DNA of 64,000 nt, from NCBI RefSeq assembly GCF_022549695.1, contig NZ_JAKZGS010000015.1, forward strand, positions 46,572 through 110,571, in the 5' to 3' direction. The notes under the pieces are model-generated. The model made no database searches, was not told the origin of the DNA, and saw only the letters and a program-made list of their open reading frames with translations. The stretch's first letter is position 1. The number at the start of each line of letters is the position of its first letter. The DNA comes from Belliella calami. Lineage in GTDB: Bacteria; Bacteroidota; Bacteroidia; Cytophagales; Cyclobacteriaceae. Shown one piece after another: positions 35,519 to 43,442 of the stretch. The position numbers and the translations under genes are program-made.

Positions 35519-35540
35519 ATACATTGTAAATCAATGGATA

Positions 35541-35981
35541 TTATTCGGTTTCGTTAATGACAATTTTGTCGATTGAATCTCCTGCTCTGATATCATCAAT
35601 CACATCTAACCCTTCTACAACTTTGCCAAAACAAGTATGGTTTCTATCTAAGTGGCTTGTGTTTTTTCGGCTATGGCAGATGAAGAATTGGGAACCTCCA
35701 GTATTTCTTCCTGCATGTGCCATGGACAATACACCGCGGTCATGATATTGGTTATCACCAGTGAGTTCACAGTCAATTTTGTAACCTGGTCCACCAGTGC
35801 CATTTCCATTGGGGCAGCCTCCTTGGATAACAAAATCAGGGATAACTCTATGGAAAGTCAATCCATCGTAAAATCCTTCTTTGGATAATTTGATAAAGTT
35901 TTCAACTGCTTTAGGAGCGTCTTTTTCATAAAACTCTACTTTCATGACTCCCTTAGGGGTATGTATTTCTGCTGTCTTCAT
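35541..35981 (-). CDS. Cyclophilin-type peptidyl-prolyl isomerase
   Basis: 146 aa, a compact cytoplasmic cyclophilin. Conserved parts: [22 protein letters not shown], the GSQFFICHS active-site strand and [15 protein letters not shown]. It speeds up proline isomerisation in folding proteins. No signal peptide. Stands alone; pckA lies upstream on the same strand, separated by a terminator. Confidence 0.94.
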   Translation of the reverse strand: MKTAEIHTPKGVMKVEFYEKDAPKAVENFIKLSKEGFYDGLTFHRVIPDFVIQGGCPNGNGTGGPGYKIDCELTGDNQYHDRGVLSMAHAGRNTGGSQFFICHSRKNTSHLDRNHTCFGKVVEGLDVIDDIRAGDSIDKIVINETE

Positions 35982-36049
35982 TTATATAATTTTATTTTCA
36001 CAAAAATAAGAAAAGTTTGCCAAGACAGCCTTTGAATTTCACAAAAATA

Positions 36050-36073
36050 AAAGGAGTGCTGCTGCACTCCTTT
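36050..36073 (-). terminator. Terminator after pckA
   Basis: A 10-bp stem (AAAGGAGTGC at 36050-36059 with GCACTCCTTT at 36064-36073) and a 4-nt loop; on the minus strand it is followed by a T-rich run. It lies 32 bases after the pckA stop. Confidence 0.8.
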
Positions 36074-36105
36074 CTTTGGGTTTACTTCCTATAGGGTCAA
36101 TTCGT

Positions 36106-37707
36106 TTATAGGTTTGGAGATCCTGCTAGGATGTCATCCGTTGCAAAATCTTTGTATTTCTCAAAATTTTGGATAAATGCCGCACCAAGTTCTCTTGCTT
36201 TTTTGTCATAAGCTTCTTTATTGTCCCAAGTTGCACGAGGACTCAATACTTCAACCGGGACATCAGGACAGGATTCTGGTATAGCTACACCAAAAACACT
36301 ATGTTTTCTGTACGAAACATCATCCAAATTACCTTCCAATGCTGCTGTGATCATTGCCCTTGTGTACTTCAGTTTCATTCTAGAACCTACACCATAAGGT
36401 CCTCCAGTCCAGCCAGTGTTGATGAGCCATACATTTACTTGATGTTTTTCCATTTTTGCACCAAACAATTCAGCATATTTCGTTGGGTGAAGAGGAAGGA
36501 ATGCCGCGCCAAAACAAGCCGAAAATGTAGTCTTTGGCTCTGTTACTCCGACTTCAGTACCTGCTACTTTGGCAGTATAACCAGAAATGAAATGATACAT
36601 TGCTTGGCTCTTATTTAGTTTGGATATCGGAGGGATCACACCAAAGGCATCTGCTGTCAGAAAGAAGATGTTTTTTGGAATTCCTGATATAGATGGTTCG
36701 ATTGCATTTTTGATATGGTTGATTGGATATGCGGTTCTGGTATTCTCGGTTACACTATTATTGGTGTAATCTACAGTTCTAGTACCTTCATGAAACCTTG
36801 TATTCTCTACAATTGCTCCAAACTTGATTGCATCCCATATTTCTGGTTCTTTTTCGCGAGAAAGGTCAATAACCTTCGCATAGCAGCCACCTTCAAAATT
36901 AAAGATCGTGTCTTCAGTCCAACCATGTTCATCATCTCCAATCAAACCCCTGTTAGGATCAGCAGAGAGGGTGGTTTTTCCAGTTCCTGACAAGCCAAAG
37001 AAAATAGCTGTATCTCCATCTTTTCCAGCATTTGCAGAACAGTGCATTGAAAGCACACCCTTTTCATGGGGTAGAATGTAATTCAAAACAGAAAAAATCC
37101 CCTTTTTCATTTCTCCAGCATAAGCCGTACCTCCTATAAGGATCACTCTCTTGGTAAGGTTGATGATTGCGAAGTTCTTTTGTCTGGTCCCGTCGATTTC
37201 AGGATCAGCTTCGAATTCCGGAGCGCAGATAATAGTGAAATCAGCTTCAAAATTCTGAAGTTCTTCAGCACTTGGTCTCAAAAACATGTTGTAGCAGAAC
37301 AGATTCTGCCATGCTAATGTATTAACTACGGTTAAGTTTAGCCTGTAATTTGGATCAGCTCCCGCATAAGCTTCCCTGACATAGAGATTTTTGTCTGCCA
37401 AAAAATCGACCATTTTACTGTAAAGGTTATCAAATTTCACCTCATCAAAAGCGATATTGATGTCGCCCCACCAAACACTCTCAGCAGTGTTGGAATCTTT
37501 TACGATGAACCTGTCTTTTGGGGAACGACCAGTAAATGCACCGGTGTCGGCCATCAAAGCTCCAGTGTCGGTAAGTACTGCCTCTTTGTTGAAAAGTGCA
37601 TGCTCGACCAATTCTGCAGGTGTGAGATTCCACTTTGCACTTGCCTTAGTTTGAATTCCTAGTCCAAACAAGCTTTTTTTGGCTGACTTGAGCTCTAGTT
37701 CTTGCAT
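36106..37707 (-). CDS. pckA: Phosphoenolpyruvate carboxykinase (ATP)
   Basis: 533 aa, typical length. Active-site parts: FTGRSPKDRFIV near residue 60, the PEPCK-specific P-loop GLSGTGKT at 238-245, the kinase-2 motif GDDEHGW at about 257-263, and NTGWTGGPYGVG near 430. The enzyme turns oxaloacetate and ATP into PEP and CO2, the first committed step of gluconeogenesis. Single gene; the 294-base upstream gap to 38001 shows no clear feature except A/T-rich sequence. Confidence 0.97.
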   Translation of the reverse strand: MQELELKSAKKSLFGLGIQTKASAKWNLTPAELVEHALFNKEAVLTDTGALMADTGAFTGRSPKDRFIVKDSNTAESVWWGDINIAFDEVKFDNLYSKMVDFLADKNLYVREAYAGADPNYRLNLTVVNTLAWQNLFCYNMFLRPSAEELQNFEADFTIICAPEFEADPEIDGTRQKNFAIINLTKRVILIGGTAYAGEMKKGIFSVLNYILPHEKGVLSMHCSANAGKDGDTAIFFGLSGTGKTTLSADPNRGLIGDDEHGWTEDTIFNFEGGCYAKVIDLSREKEPEIWDAIKFGAIVENTRFHEGTRTVDYTNNSVTENTRTAYPINHIKNAIEPSISGIPKNIFFLTADAFGVIPPISKLNKSQAMYHFISGYTAKVAGTEVGVTEPKTTFSACFGAAFLPLHPTKYAELFGAKMEKHQVNVWLINTGWTGGPYGVGSRMKLKYTRAMITAALEGNLDDVSYRKHSVFGVAIPESCPDVPVEVLSPRATWDNKEAYDKKARELGAAFIQNFEKYKDFATDDILAGSPNL

Positions 37708-38001
37708 ATTTATTTAGTTTTATTTGGGTTATTTTCAATGCCCAAAGATATGTAATTAACTAGTCTTATTTTATTTAAAAATGCCTTTTTTTTACTTTTC
37801 AATCGATTACGTAGCCTTTAAACACCATTCTTAAATTTCTGAAATTTTTTTATTTTTATTTTATTTTTGAAGAATCTGGAAGAAATCGTTGAATATTACA
37901 CGGTCGATATAATTATTCAAAATGGCGTTTAGCTAGAGTAAAAAAAATCTGTTATTATTGTAGCTTGTAAATTTATTTTAAGCGTACATAATTCTATCAA
38001 A

Positions 38002-39588
38002 TTGGAAAAAATCCCTAATGATTCCTTAAAATCTCTTGGAGAGGAGGTAATAGATGGCCCAACTATTTTTGGACATCCCAAAGGTCTAATGACTTTATTC
38101 TTTACTGAAATGTGGGAAAGGTTCAGTTATTATGGCATGCGTGCATTGTTGATTCTTTTTATGACAACCCCCATTATCGGTGGTGGCTTAGGGTTCGATG
38201 ATCGCACGAGTGGAGCAATTTATGGACTTTACACTATGGGGGTTTATTTATTGGCTTTGCCTGGTGGATGGTTTGCAGATAGGTTGTTTGGATTGAAAAA
38301 GTCCGTTTGGTATGGGGGAATTATTATTACGATTGGTCATTTTACGATGGCAGTACCCGGCATGGTCCATCTTTTTTCTGACCATAGTTCTGAAATCACA
38401 GAATTGTCAAGTTTGGATATTAACTCCTTCTTTCTTGGCTTGATTTTGATAGTGGTTGGTACAGGGTTGTTGAAGCCAAATATCAGTTCCATTGTGGGCC
38501 AGCTTTATCCGGCAGGAAGCAGCAAAAGAGATGCTGGTTTTTCGATTTTTTATATGGGGATCAATTTAGGTGCTTTTATTGCCCCAATAGCATGTTCCAC
38601 GCTGGCAGTTTACAACTGGCATTTAGGATTCGGTTTGGCTGGATTGGGGATGTTTATTGGATTGATTCAATACAGACTGACAGGAAAGTACCTTGATGGA
38701 AAAGGGGAAGATGTCAAAGCAATTACTCCAGAGGAGCAGACATCAAGAGCTAGAATGATTAAATATTCTACGCTTACCTTGATGATTTCAATAGTAGTGA
38801 TAATCCTGATGTTTATGGGAGTGATTCCTATTGATGCTTTTGCCATTGCAAATATTTCACTTTATATAATTGCAGCAGTCACGTTTCTGTATTTTGGTTA
38901 TGTTTTGTTTTTGGGAGGATTGACACCTGATGAAAAGAGAAAAACTTGGGCAATATTTATTGTAATTATTTTTGCAGCTTTATTTTGGTCTGGATTTGAG
39001 CAAGCTGGATCTTCCTTGAATTTGTTTGCAGAAAGATTTACTGATAGAAGTTTCATGGGCTGGGAGATACCTACAGGATATTTCCAATCCATTAATTCAA
39101 TGTTTATCATATTGTTTGCACCATTCTTTGGAGCAATGTGGGTGTGGTTGGGAAGGAAAAACTTAGAACCAAGTTCCCCTTTGAAGTTTGCCTTTGGATT
39201 ATTGCTTTTGGGAGTTGGGTTCTTGGTTATGTTTTTTGCAGCCAAAATCGCTGCTACGGGAGAATTGGCAGCACCAACTTGGTTAATCTTCACCTACCTA
39301 TTACATACATTTGGGGAATTGAGTTTGAGTCCTGTAGGCCTTAGCTTGACGACCAAGTTGGCTCCAGAAAAGTATCAAGGCCAAATGATGGGAATGTGGT
39401 TTATTTCTGTGGCTTTGGGGAATCTTATTGCAGGAATGATTGCTGGGGAAGTAAGCGGTGGATCTGAGGAAGCCTTGCAAGCGATGCCAAGTCAATATAT
39501 GATGATTGTGGCTACGGTTGTAGGAGCTGGCGTTTTATTGCTTCTCCTTAGCAGACCGATCAAAAAGTTGATGGGAAATGTTCATTAA
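38002..39588 (+). CDS. Proton-dependent oligopeptide transporter (POT/PTR family)
   Basis: 528 aa, about 12-14 membrane helices. The POT signature ExxERFxYYG is present as EMWERFSYYG (residues about 37-46), with the second signature FYMGINLGAFIAP. The start is TTG 38002; the next Met lies inside the conserved HPKGLM stretch directly before helix one and would cut off the conserved N-terminal tail, so TTG is preferred. It imports di- and tripeptides with protons. The stop codon lies within a 25-bp terminator stem. Confidence 0.93.
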   Translation: MEKIPNDSLKSLGEEVIDGPTIFGHPKGLMTLFFTEMWERFSYYGMRALLILFMTTPIIGGGLGFDDRTSGAIYGLYTMGVYLLALPGGWFADRLFGLKKSVWYGGIIITIGHFTMAVPGMVHLFSDHSSEITELSSLDINSFFLGLILIVVGTGLLKPNISSIVGQLYPAGSSKRDAGFSIFYMGINLGAFIAPIACSTLAVYNWHLGFGLAGLGMFIGLIQYRLTGKYLDGKGEDVKAITPEEQTSRARMIKYSTLTLMISIVVIILMFMGVIPIDAFAIANISLYIIAAVTFLYFGYVLFLGGLTPDEKRKTWAIFIVIIFAALFWSGFEQAGSSLNLFAERFTDRSFMGWEIPTGYFQSINSMFIILFAPFFGAMWVWLGRKNLEPSSPLKFAFGLLLLGVGFLVMFFAAKIAATGELAAPTWLIFTYLLHTFGELSLSPVGLSLTTKLAPEKYQGQMMGMWFISVALGNLIAGMIAGEVSGGSEEALQAMPSQYMMIVATVVGAGVLLLLLSRPIKKLMGNVH

Positions 39589-39637
39589 TCAAAATCAAAA
39601 AAGGCTCCATTAGGAGCCTTTTTTGATTTTGATTAAT
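39584..39637. terminator. 25-bp perfect hairpin overlapping the peptide transporter stop codon
   Basis: 39584-39608 and 39613-39637 are perfect reverse complements (25 bp) around the 4-nt loop ATTA. The left arm contains the TAA stop codon of the transporter at 39586-39588. The right arm ends 10 bases before the stop codon of the 49-aa gene on the minus strand. The symmetric A/T run lets it terminate both transcripts. Confidence 0.9.
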
Positions 39638-39647
39638 CATTATTTAA

Positions 39648-39797
39648 TTAATGCTTATCTTCTGTTTTTTTCTTGAATAGTGTGCTTCTTACATCTACAG
39701 CTGAGATTCCAGCACCAAGACCAATTAAAATACAAACGATAAGAAGAAATAACTGTGCTCCTGATGCGATAGGTGAATTGAATATTTGTAATAGCAT
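39648..39797 (-). CDS. 49-aa single-helix membrane protein
   Basis: ATG 39797 to TAA 39648-39650. Residues about 14-36 form one hydrophobic helix (AQLFLLIVCILIGLGAGIS), followed by a short charged tail ending KKKTEDKH. The layout (short N-terminus, one helix, positive tail inside) looks like a real small membrane protein, and the stop codon sits directly beside the shared terminator. I cannot name a family. A longer frame covering the same bases on this strand has no membrane pattern and is less likely to be real. Function unknown. Confidence 0.65.
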   Translation of the reverse strand: MLLQIFNSPIASGAQLFLLIVCILIGLGAGISAVDVRSTLFKKKTEDKH

Positions 39798-39872
39798 GGT
39801 ATATTAAAATTAGAGATTTTTCATTGAAATTTTGTGCAAGATAGCACACAATACTATTTCAGCAAAATGGAA

Positions 39873-39908
39873 AGTAAAAAAAGCAGAACCCAAATAGTGT
39901 TCTGCTTT
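39873..39908 (-). terminator. Terminator after the acidic small protein gene
   Basis: AAAGCAGAAC (39880-39889) pairs with GTTCTGCTTT (39899-39908); on the minus strand the stem is followed by TTTTTTACTTT. It is 10 bases after the stop of the acidic protein gene at 39919. Confidence 0.82.
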
Positions 39909-39918
39909 CAATGGACAA

Positions 39919-40116
39919 CTAATCTAATTCATCGTCCAAGTCTTCGAAGTCGTCATCTTCAAAATCATCATCATCATCGAAATCTAAGAGGCTGTCATCG
40001 ATCAATTCACTGTCTTCATCCAAGTCATAGACCTCGTCTTGGAATTCTTCAGCAAACTCATCATCATCATCTTCGAAATCATCAAAATCTTCAAATTCAT
40101 CTTCTAAATCGTCCAT
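39919..40116 (-). CDS. Hyperacidic 65-aa protein
   Basis: ATG 40116 to stop 39919. Almost every residue is Asp, Glu, Phe or Leu: for example DFEDDDDEFAEEFQDEVYD; Lys and Arg are absent. The net charge would be extremely negative, suggesting a disordered tail-like protein that binds basic partners or metal ions; that is a guess. A dedicated terminator follows, and a gene for an unrecognised 165-aa protein is upstream on the same strand. The opposite-strand frame is basic and histidine-rich, an expected mirror of GAx codons, and is not taken as a gene. Confidence 0.75.
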   Translation of the reverse strand: MDDLEDEFEDFDDFEDDDDEFAEEFQDEVYDLDEDSELIDDSLLDFDDDDDFEDDDFEDLDDELD

Positions 40117-40187
40117 TTTCTGATAGTAAATAGTTGCTAAATTGATTGATTGTTTTAGGTGACTACTAAATACAGGAAAATTTTTAT

Positions 40188-40685
40188 TTATGCCAATACC
40201 TCAGCTTCATTATTTTTTTGAAGAGTTTTGATGTTGTTGATTTTCAGGTTGATATTTTGTTGTTGAATCCAGTTTTCTTCTAAAATCTTAACCCAAGTTT
40301 CCATGTAAAATATCACATCTTCCTTGACATTCTTTTTTAGGGAGTGCCTTCTGGGAAGTGGGATTTCTTTTAAAACTTCGGGTGATGAGAGTTTTTCCAA
40401 ATGTGCCAAATCTGAAACTGTAAGTCCTGCCTCGAGAAGTTGATCTATCACTTCATCCATAGGCAACCCACTTGTGGGGCAGTAGTCGATCAATTGATCG
40501 TTCCAATCCCCATGTCTCTGCATTGCATATTTATGGATTTCGCCTTTTGAGTATTTGGTGATTTCTTGTGCTAAATTTCCACAGTTGCAAGCACCCATAT
40601 GACCCCATTGGTATGAGGCTCCATTTTTTAATTTATCAATAGTCCCTCTAAAAGCTTGGATCAATTTTAAATTTGCTCTTGCCAT
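40188..40685 (-). CDS. Conserved-looking 165-aa protein of unknown function
   Basis: No family recognised. Notable residues are GACNCGNLAQE (two Cys with a conserved-looking Asn/Gly context), an RHGDWNDQLIDYCPTSGLPMD segment with another Cys, and a helical middle part (DQLLEAGLTVSDLAHLEKLS). Three cysteines and several histidines could bind a metal or be structural. No signal peptide, so cytoplasmic. The acidic small gene is 71 bases downstream. I believe similar proteins occur in related Cytophagales; that memory is weak. Confidence 0.7.
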   Translation of the reverse strand: MARANLKLIQAFRGTIDKLKNGASYQWGHMGACNCGNLAQEITKYSKGEIHKYAMQRHGDWNDQLIDYCPTSGLPMDEVIDQLLEAGLTVSDLAHLEKLSSPEVLKEIPLPRRHSLKKNVKEDVIFYMETWVKILEENWIQQQNINLKINNIKTLQKNNEAEVLA

Positions 40686-40799
40686 ATTTTAATGCGTTAA
40701 ATCTATTTCTTTAAGATATAACTCAAGAATCAGTGGCAAGTTTATCCAATTAAGCAAAAAAATAAAAATCACATCGATAATTTTGATTTAGTGCCTTTT

Positions 40800-41156
40800 T
40801 TAGCTGAAAATCGTTTTGATATACTTCTTTATCAATGGTTTGGAAAGATACTTTTTGACCAATGAGTAGTTGTTCGCTTTGTTAATGTCTCGTTCATCAA
40901 CCGAGCTGCTAAGGATATAAACCTCTGGTTTGTAATCGTCTGGTTCAAATTCTTCAAGAAAGTCCCACCCTGTCATTTCAGGCATGTTCAAATCCAAAAA
41001 CAAATAATTTGGATGGATATTTGAAATGTCCTTCAAAGCCTCAGTAGCACTCTGAAACTTAAATATCCTAAACGGAACTTTTATATTTTTGGAAATAAGC
41101 TTTTCAGTCACGAAAGTACTGATAGGATCGTCGTCAATTAGAACTATCTTAAGCAT
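40800..41156 (-). CDS. Single-domain response regulator (receiver only), second copy
   Basis: 118 aa. Acid pocket D8-D10, phospho-acceptor D55 in LFLDLNMPEMTG, Ser83/84 in ILSSS in place of the switch Thr, and K106 in YLSKPL. Only a receiver domain. It differs from the receiver gene at 0.3 kb and belongs to the short type used as a phosphate shuttle or sensor-kinase partner in Bacteroidota. The partner is unknown. Confidence 0.9.
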   Translation of the reverse strand: MLKIVLIDDDPISTFVTEKLISKNIKVPFRIFKFQSATEALKDISNIHPNYLFLDLNMPEMTGWDFLEEFEPDDYKPEVYILSSSVDERDINKANNYSLVKKYLSKPLIKKYIKTIFS

Positions 41157-41320
41157 TGAAGTGCATAATAGTGGTTTTGAAATACATTAAATTTTATACA
41201 AAAATACATTAATTGAAATAGAAAACAACATTATGTTAATATAAAATTTAAATGAGGGGATAGTAATCTCATGTAATTAGTTAATATCACCTAAAATCGA
41301 GATTGTGATTAAGATTGAAT

Positions 41321-41884
41321 TTAATTTTCTTTCATATGCACTTTATATGCTCCTACGACTTTTTCGGCAGATTTTATTAGATTTTTATTCTTGGCTTTAG
41401 TACCACTAGCTTCACTTACTGCTGTGATGGTCATTAGCATCTTATCCTGCTTTGGGTCAATAAAATCTACTATTAATTGAAGCAACTCGTAGTTTTTTGT
41501 AGAAACCATATTTTGTCTTCCCATAAATCTCGGATCAAACATCCATGGATCCCAAACGCGCATTCCCCACATTGGATATTGATTGTTGTAAACTTCTTTT
41601 TGCCTCGGATCTTCATTAGAGCTATATCGGATCACCAAATCTGGTGACTTGCTGTCATAGGTGAGACCAAGTTCTTTCATTTTTACTTCAAGCTCGTTTG
41701 CTACTTTTGCATCTATCAACTCATCTTTGAAACTAGAAGAACCGATTTCTTTATTGACTATAACAAAAGAAGTATATTCTTTATAAGGTTTTATTTCTGT
41801 ACGTTCTTTGAATAATTCTATAGAACTACATGATGACAGTGTAAGAACAATCAGGAATAATGTGATTATAGATAGCTTTTGCAT
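41321..41884 (-). CDS. DUF4136 lipoprotein
   Basis: 187 aa. Lipobox TLSSC marks a lipoprotein. The DUF4136 domain follows, with YTSFVIVNKEIG, SPDLVIRYSSNED, VDFIDPKQDKMLMTITAV and SAEKVVGAY features. This Bacteroidota/Proteobacteria family lacks a proven role. Single gene with an A/T-rich 254-base upstream gap. Confidence 0.88.
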   Translation of the reverse strand: MQKLSIITLFLIVLTLSSCSSIELFKERTEIKPYKEYTSFVIVNKEIGSSSFKDELIDAKVANELEVKMKELGLTYDSKSPDLVIRYSSNEDPRQKEVYNNQYPMWGMRVWDPWMFDPRFMGRQNMVSTKNYELLQLIVDFIDPKQDKMLMTITAVSEASGTKAKNKNLIKSAEKVVGAYKVHMKEN

Positions 41885-42138
41885 GGTATGAGCCTGTTTA
41901 ATAAAGTATTCAGAACACTAAACGAATATCATACCTTTTTGATTGTTTTTTCAAAATTTTATTATGAAAAGTATGATCTCTATATGGGGTTATATGGATT
42001 TGATATGAAAATTACTTTTGCATTGCAATCAACCAAATCATAGTTTTAAGTAGTATAAGTCAAAAGAACCTTCAATTAATTTTATTCTTTATAATTTATC
42101 ATCATTTTTGTTTCAATTTTAACTCAAATTTTCTTTCG

Positions 42139-43056
42139 ATGAAAAATTTATTTACCATCTTTCTTAGTTTATTTATTGTCAATCAAGGTTTTAGCCAAGA
42201 TTTGGATTCTTTGGATGCTGTTGATTCATTGTCACAATTGATTGTAAAGGACACGACTTACTGGACAAATGAATTCAGTGTTGGCTTGAATTTCAACCAA
42301 GCGGCGTTTAGTGGAAACTGGAAGGCAGGGGGTGTTAATTCTATTGCATTTGGCTCTATTGCAGCTGGCAAAGCGAATTATGCAAAAGGAAAACTAAGTT
42401 GGGACAATCAGGTGGAATTGATGTATGGAATTGTGAAAAATGAAGGCCAACAAGTTAGGAAGTCTAATGATAGGATTTTCTTAGACTCCAAAGTTGGCTA
42501 TAAGGCTGGCGGAAGTTGGTCTTACTTTGGTTCATTGAATTTTATGACACAGTTTACAGATGGTTTCGAATACGGTCCAGATGATCAAAGATCCCTTATT
42601 TCAGGTTTCTTTGCTCCGGCATTCCTGACTTCTGGGATAGGTATGGAATACAAACCTAATGAAAGTTTTGCTTTAAGGATTGCTCCATTTTCACCTAGAT
42701 TCACATTTGTGACTGATCCTACTATTATCCAAAATGTCCCGTCCAATTATGGAGTTCCTGATGGTCAGACTGTAAGAACAGAATGGCTTGCTTTGCAATT
42801 GTATGCTACATTTGATAAAGAAATAACAGAGAATTTGACTATCAAATCCAGGTATCAAATGTTTGCCAATTACGAAACTTTGGATTTCAAAACCATCGAC
42901 CACAGACTGGATGTTACATTGATTGCCAAAATCACAAGATTCGTGGATGTAACATTTACAAGTATCAATGTGTACGATTTTGATATGGATCCGGGAATTC
43001 AATATTCACAAGCTTTGGCTCTTGGTATCTTGTATAAGGTAAGCAACAAAAAGTAG
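42139..43056 (+). CDS. DUF3078 outer-membrane-type protein
   Basis: 305 aa. Signal peptide (FTIFLSLFIVNQGFS-Q, residues 4-20) and a DUF3078 beta-rich domain; NEFSVGLNFNQAAFSGNWKAGG is typical at the start of the mature part. The sequence alternates aromatic and polar residues as in a small outer-membrane barrel. Function not established; common in Bacteroidota. Ends at a strong hairpin. Confidence 0.88.
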   Translation: MKNLFTIFLSLFIVNQGFSQDLDSLDAVDSLSQLIVKDTTYWTNEFSVGLNFNQAAFSGNWKAGGVNSIAFGSIAAGKANYAKGKLSWDNQVELMYGIVKNEGQQVRKSNDRIFLDSKVGYKAGGSWSYFGSLNFMTQFTDGFEYGPDDQRSLISGFFAPAFLTSGIGMEYKPNESFALRIAPFSPRFTFVTDPTIIQNVPSNYGVPDGQTVRTEWLALQLYATFDKEITENLTIKSRYQMFANYETLDFKTIDHRLDVTLIAKITRFVDVTFTSINVYDFDMDPGIQYSQALALGILYKVSNKK

Positions 43057-43162
43057 GTGTTCATACACTTTTTTTGTAAAATATTTTGAATATTATTTTT
43101 AAATACTATTTTTGTTCTAATTGTGGTAGTTAAATAATAGTTGGTTTAGTTTTCATATAAAG

Positions 43163-43189
43163 AACAGGAGACATTCTCCTGTTTTTTTA
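43163..43189 (+). terminator. Terminator after the DUF3078 gene
   Basis: An 8-bp stem (ACAGGAGA at 43164-43171 with TCTCCTGT at 43175-43182), 3-nt loop, then a T run. It sits 107 bases beyond the stop codon. Confidence 0.82.
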
Positions 43190-43442
43190 TTTATATGGAA
43201 ATCCGGAATAATACAATACAGGTTGTGAAATCTTATGTTTGTTCTGTTTTTAATTTTTATCAACAAATAACACTTAAACTTTTGGAGTTTCAGCAGAAAA
43301 AGAAACTACAGGATAGTTTTGTATTTCTATTTAAATATTTTAGCCTTCGGGAAAAAATCCTCCTTGCTTTAAATCTCCTTATAAAATTTGAAGAATTTCT
43401 AAAAGGTAGGTTGTTACCCAGTTTTGACTCTATTTGATATAT
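43190..43442 (+). other. Gap before the GH2 gene; weak 80-aa frame
   Basis: An open frame from ATG 43195 to TGA at 43435-43437 encodes 80 residues rich in Phe, Leu and Lys with no recognised family and no repeat of start-site features. Its composition follows the base composition of the A/T-rich leader. It most likely is not a gene; the region should hold the GH2 promoter. Confidence 0.3.

Noticed and set aside
39655..39849. 64-aa minus-strand frame covering the 49-aa gene
   Set aside because: No membrane or domain pattern; the 49-aa frame over the same bases has a clear membrane helix.
39834..40133. Histidine- and arginine-rich frame opposite the acidic protein
   Set aside because: It is the antisense reading of GAT/GAA-rich codons of the hyperacidic gene and has no independent start signals.
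43195..43437. 80-aa frame before the GH2 gene
   Set aside because: Composition follows A/T-rich DNA, no recognised family, and it overlaps the region where the GH2 promoter should be.
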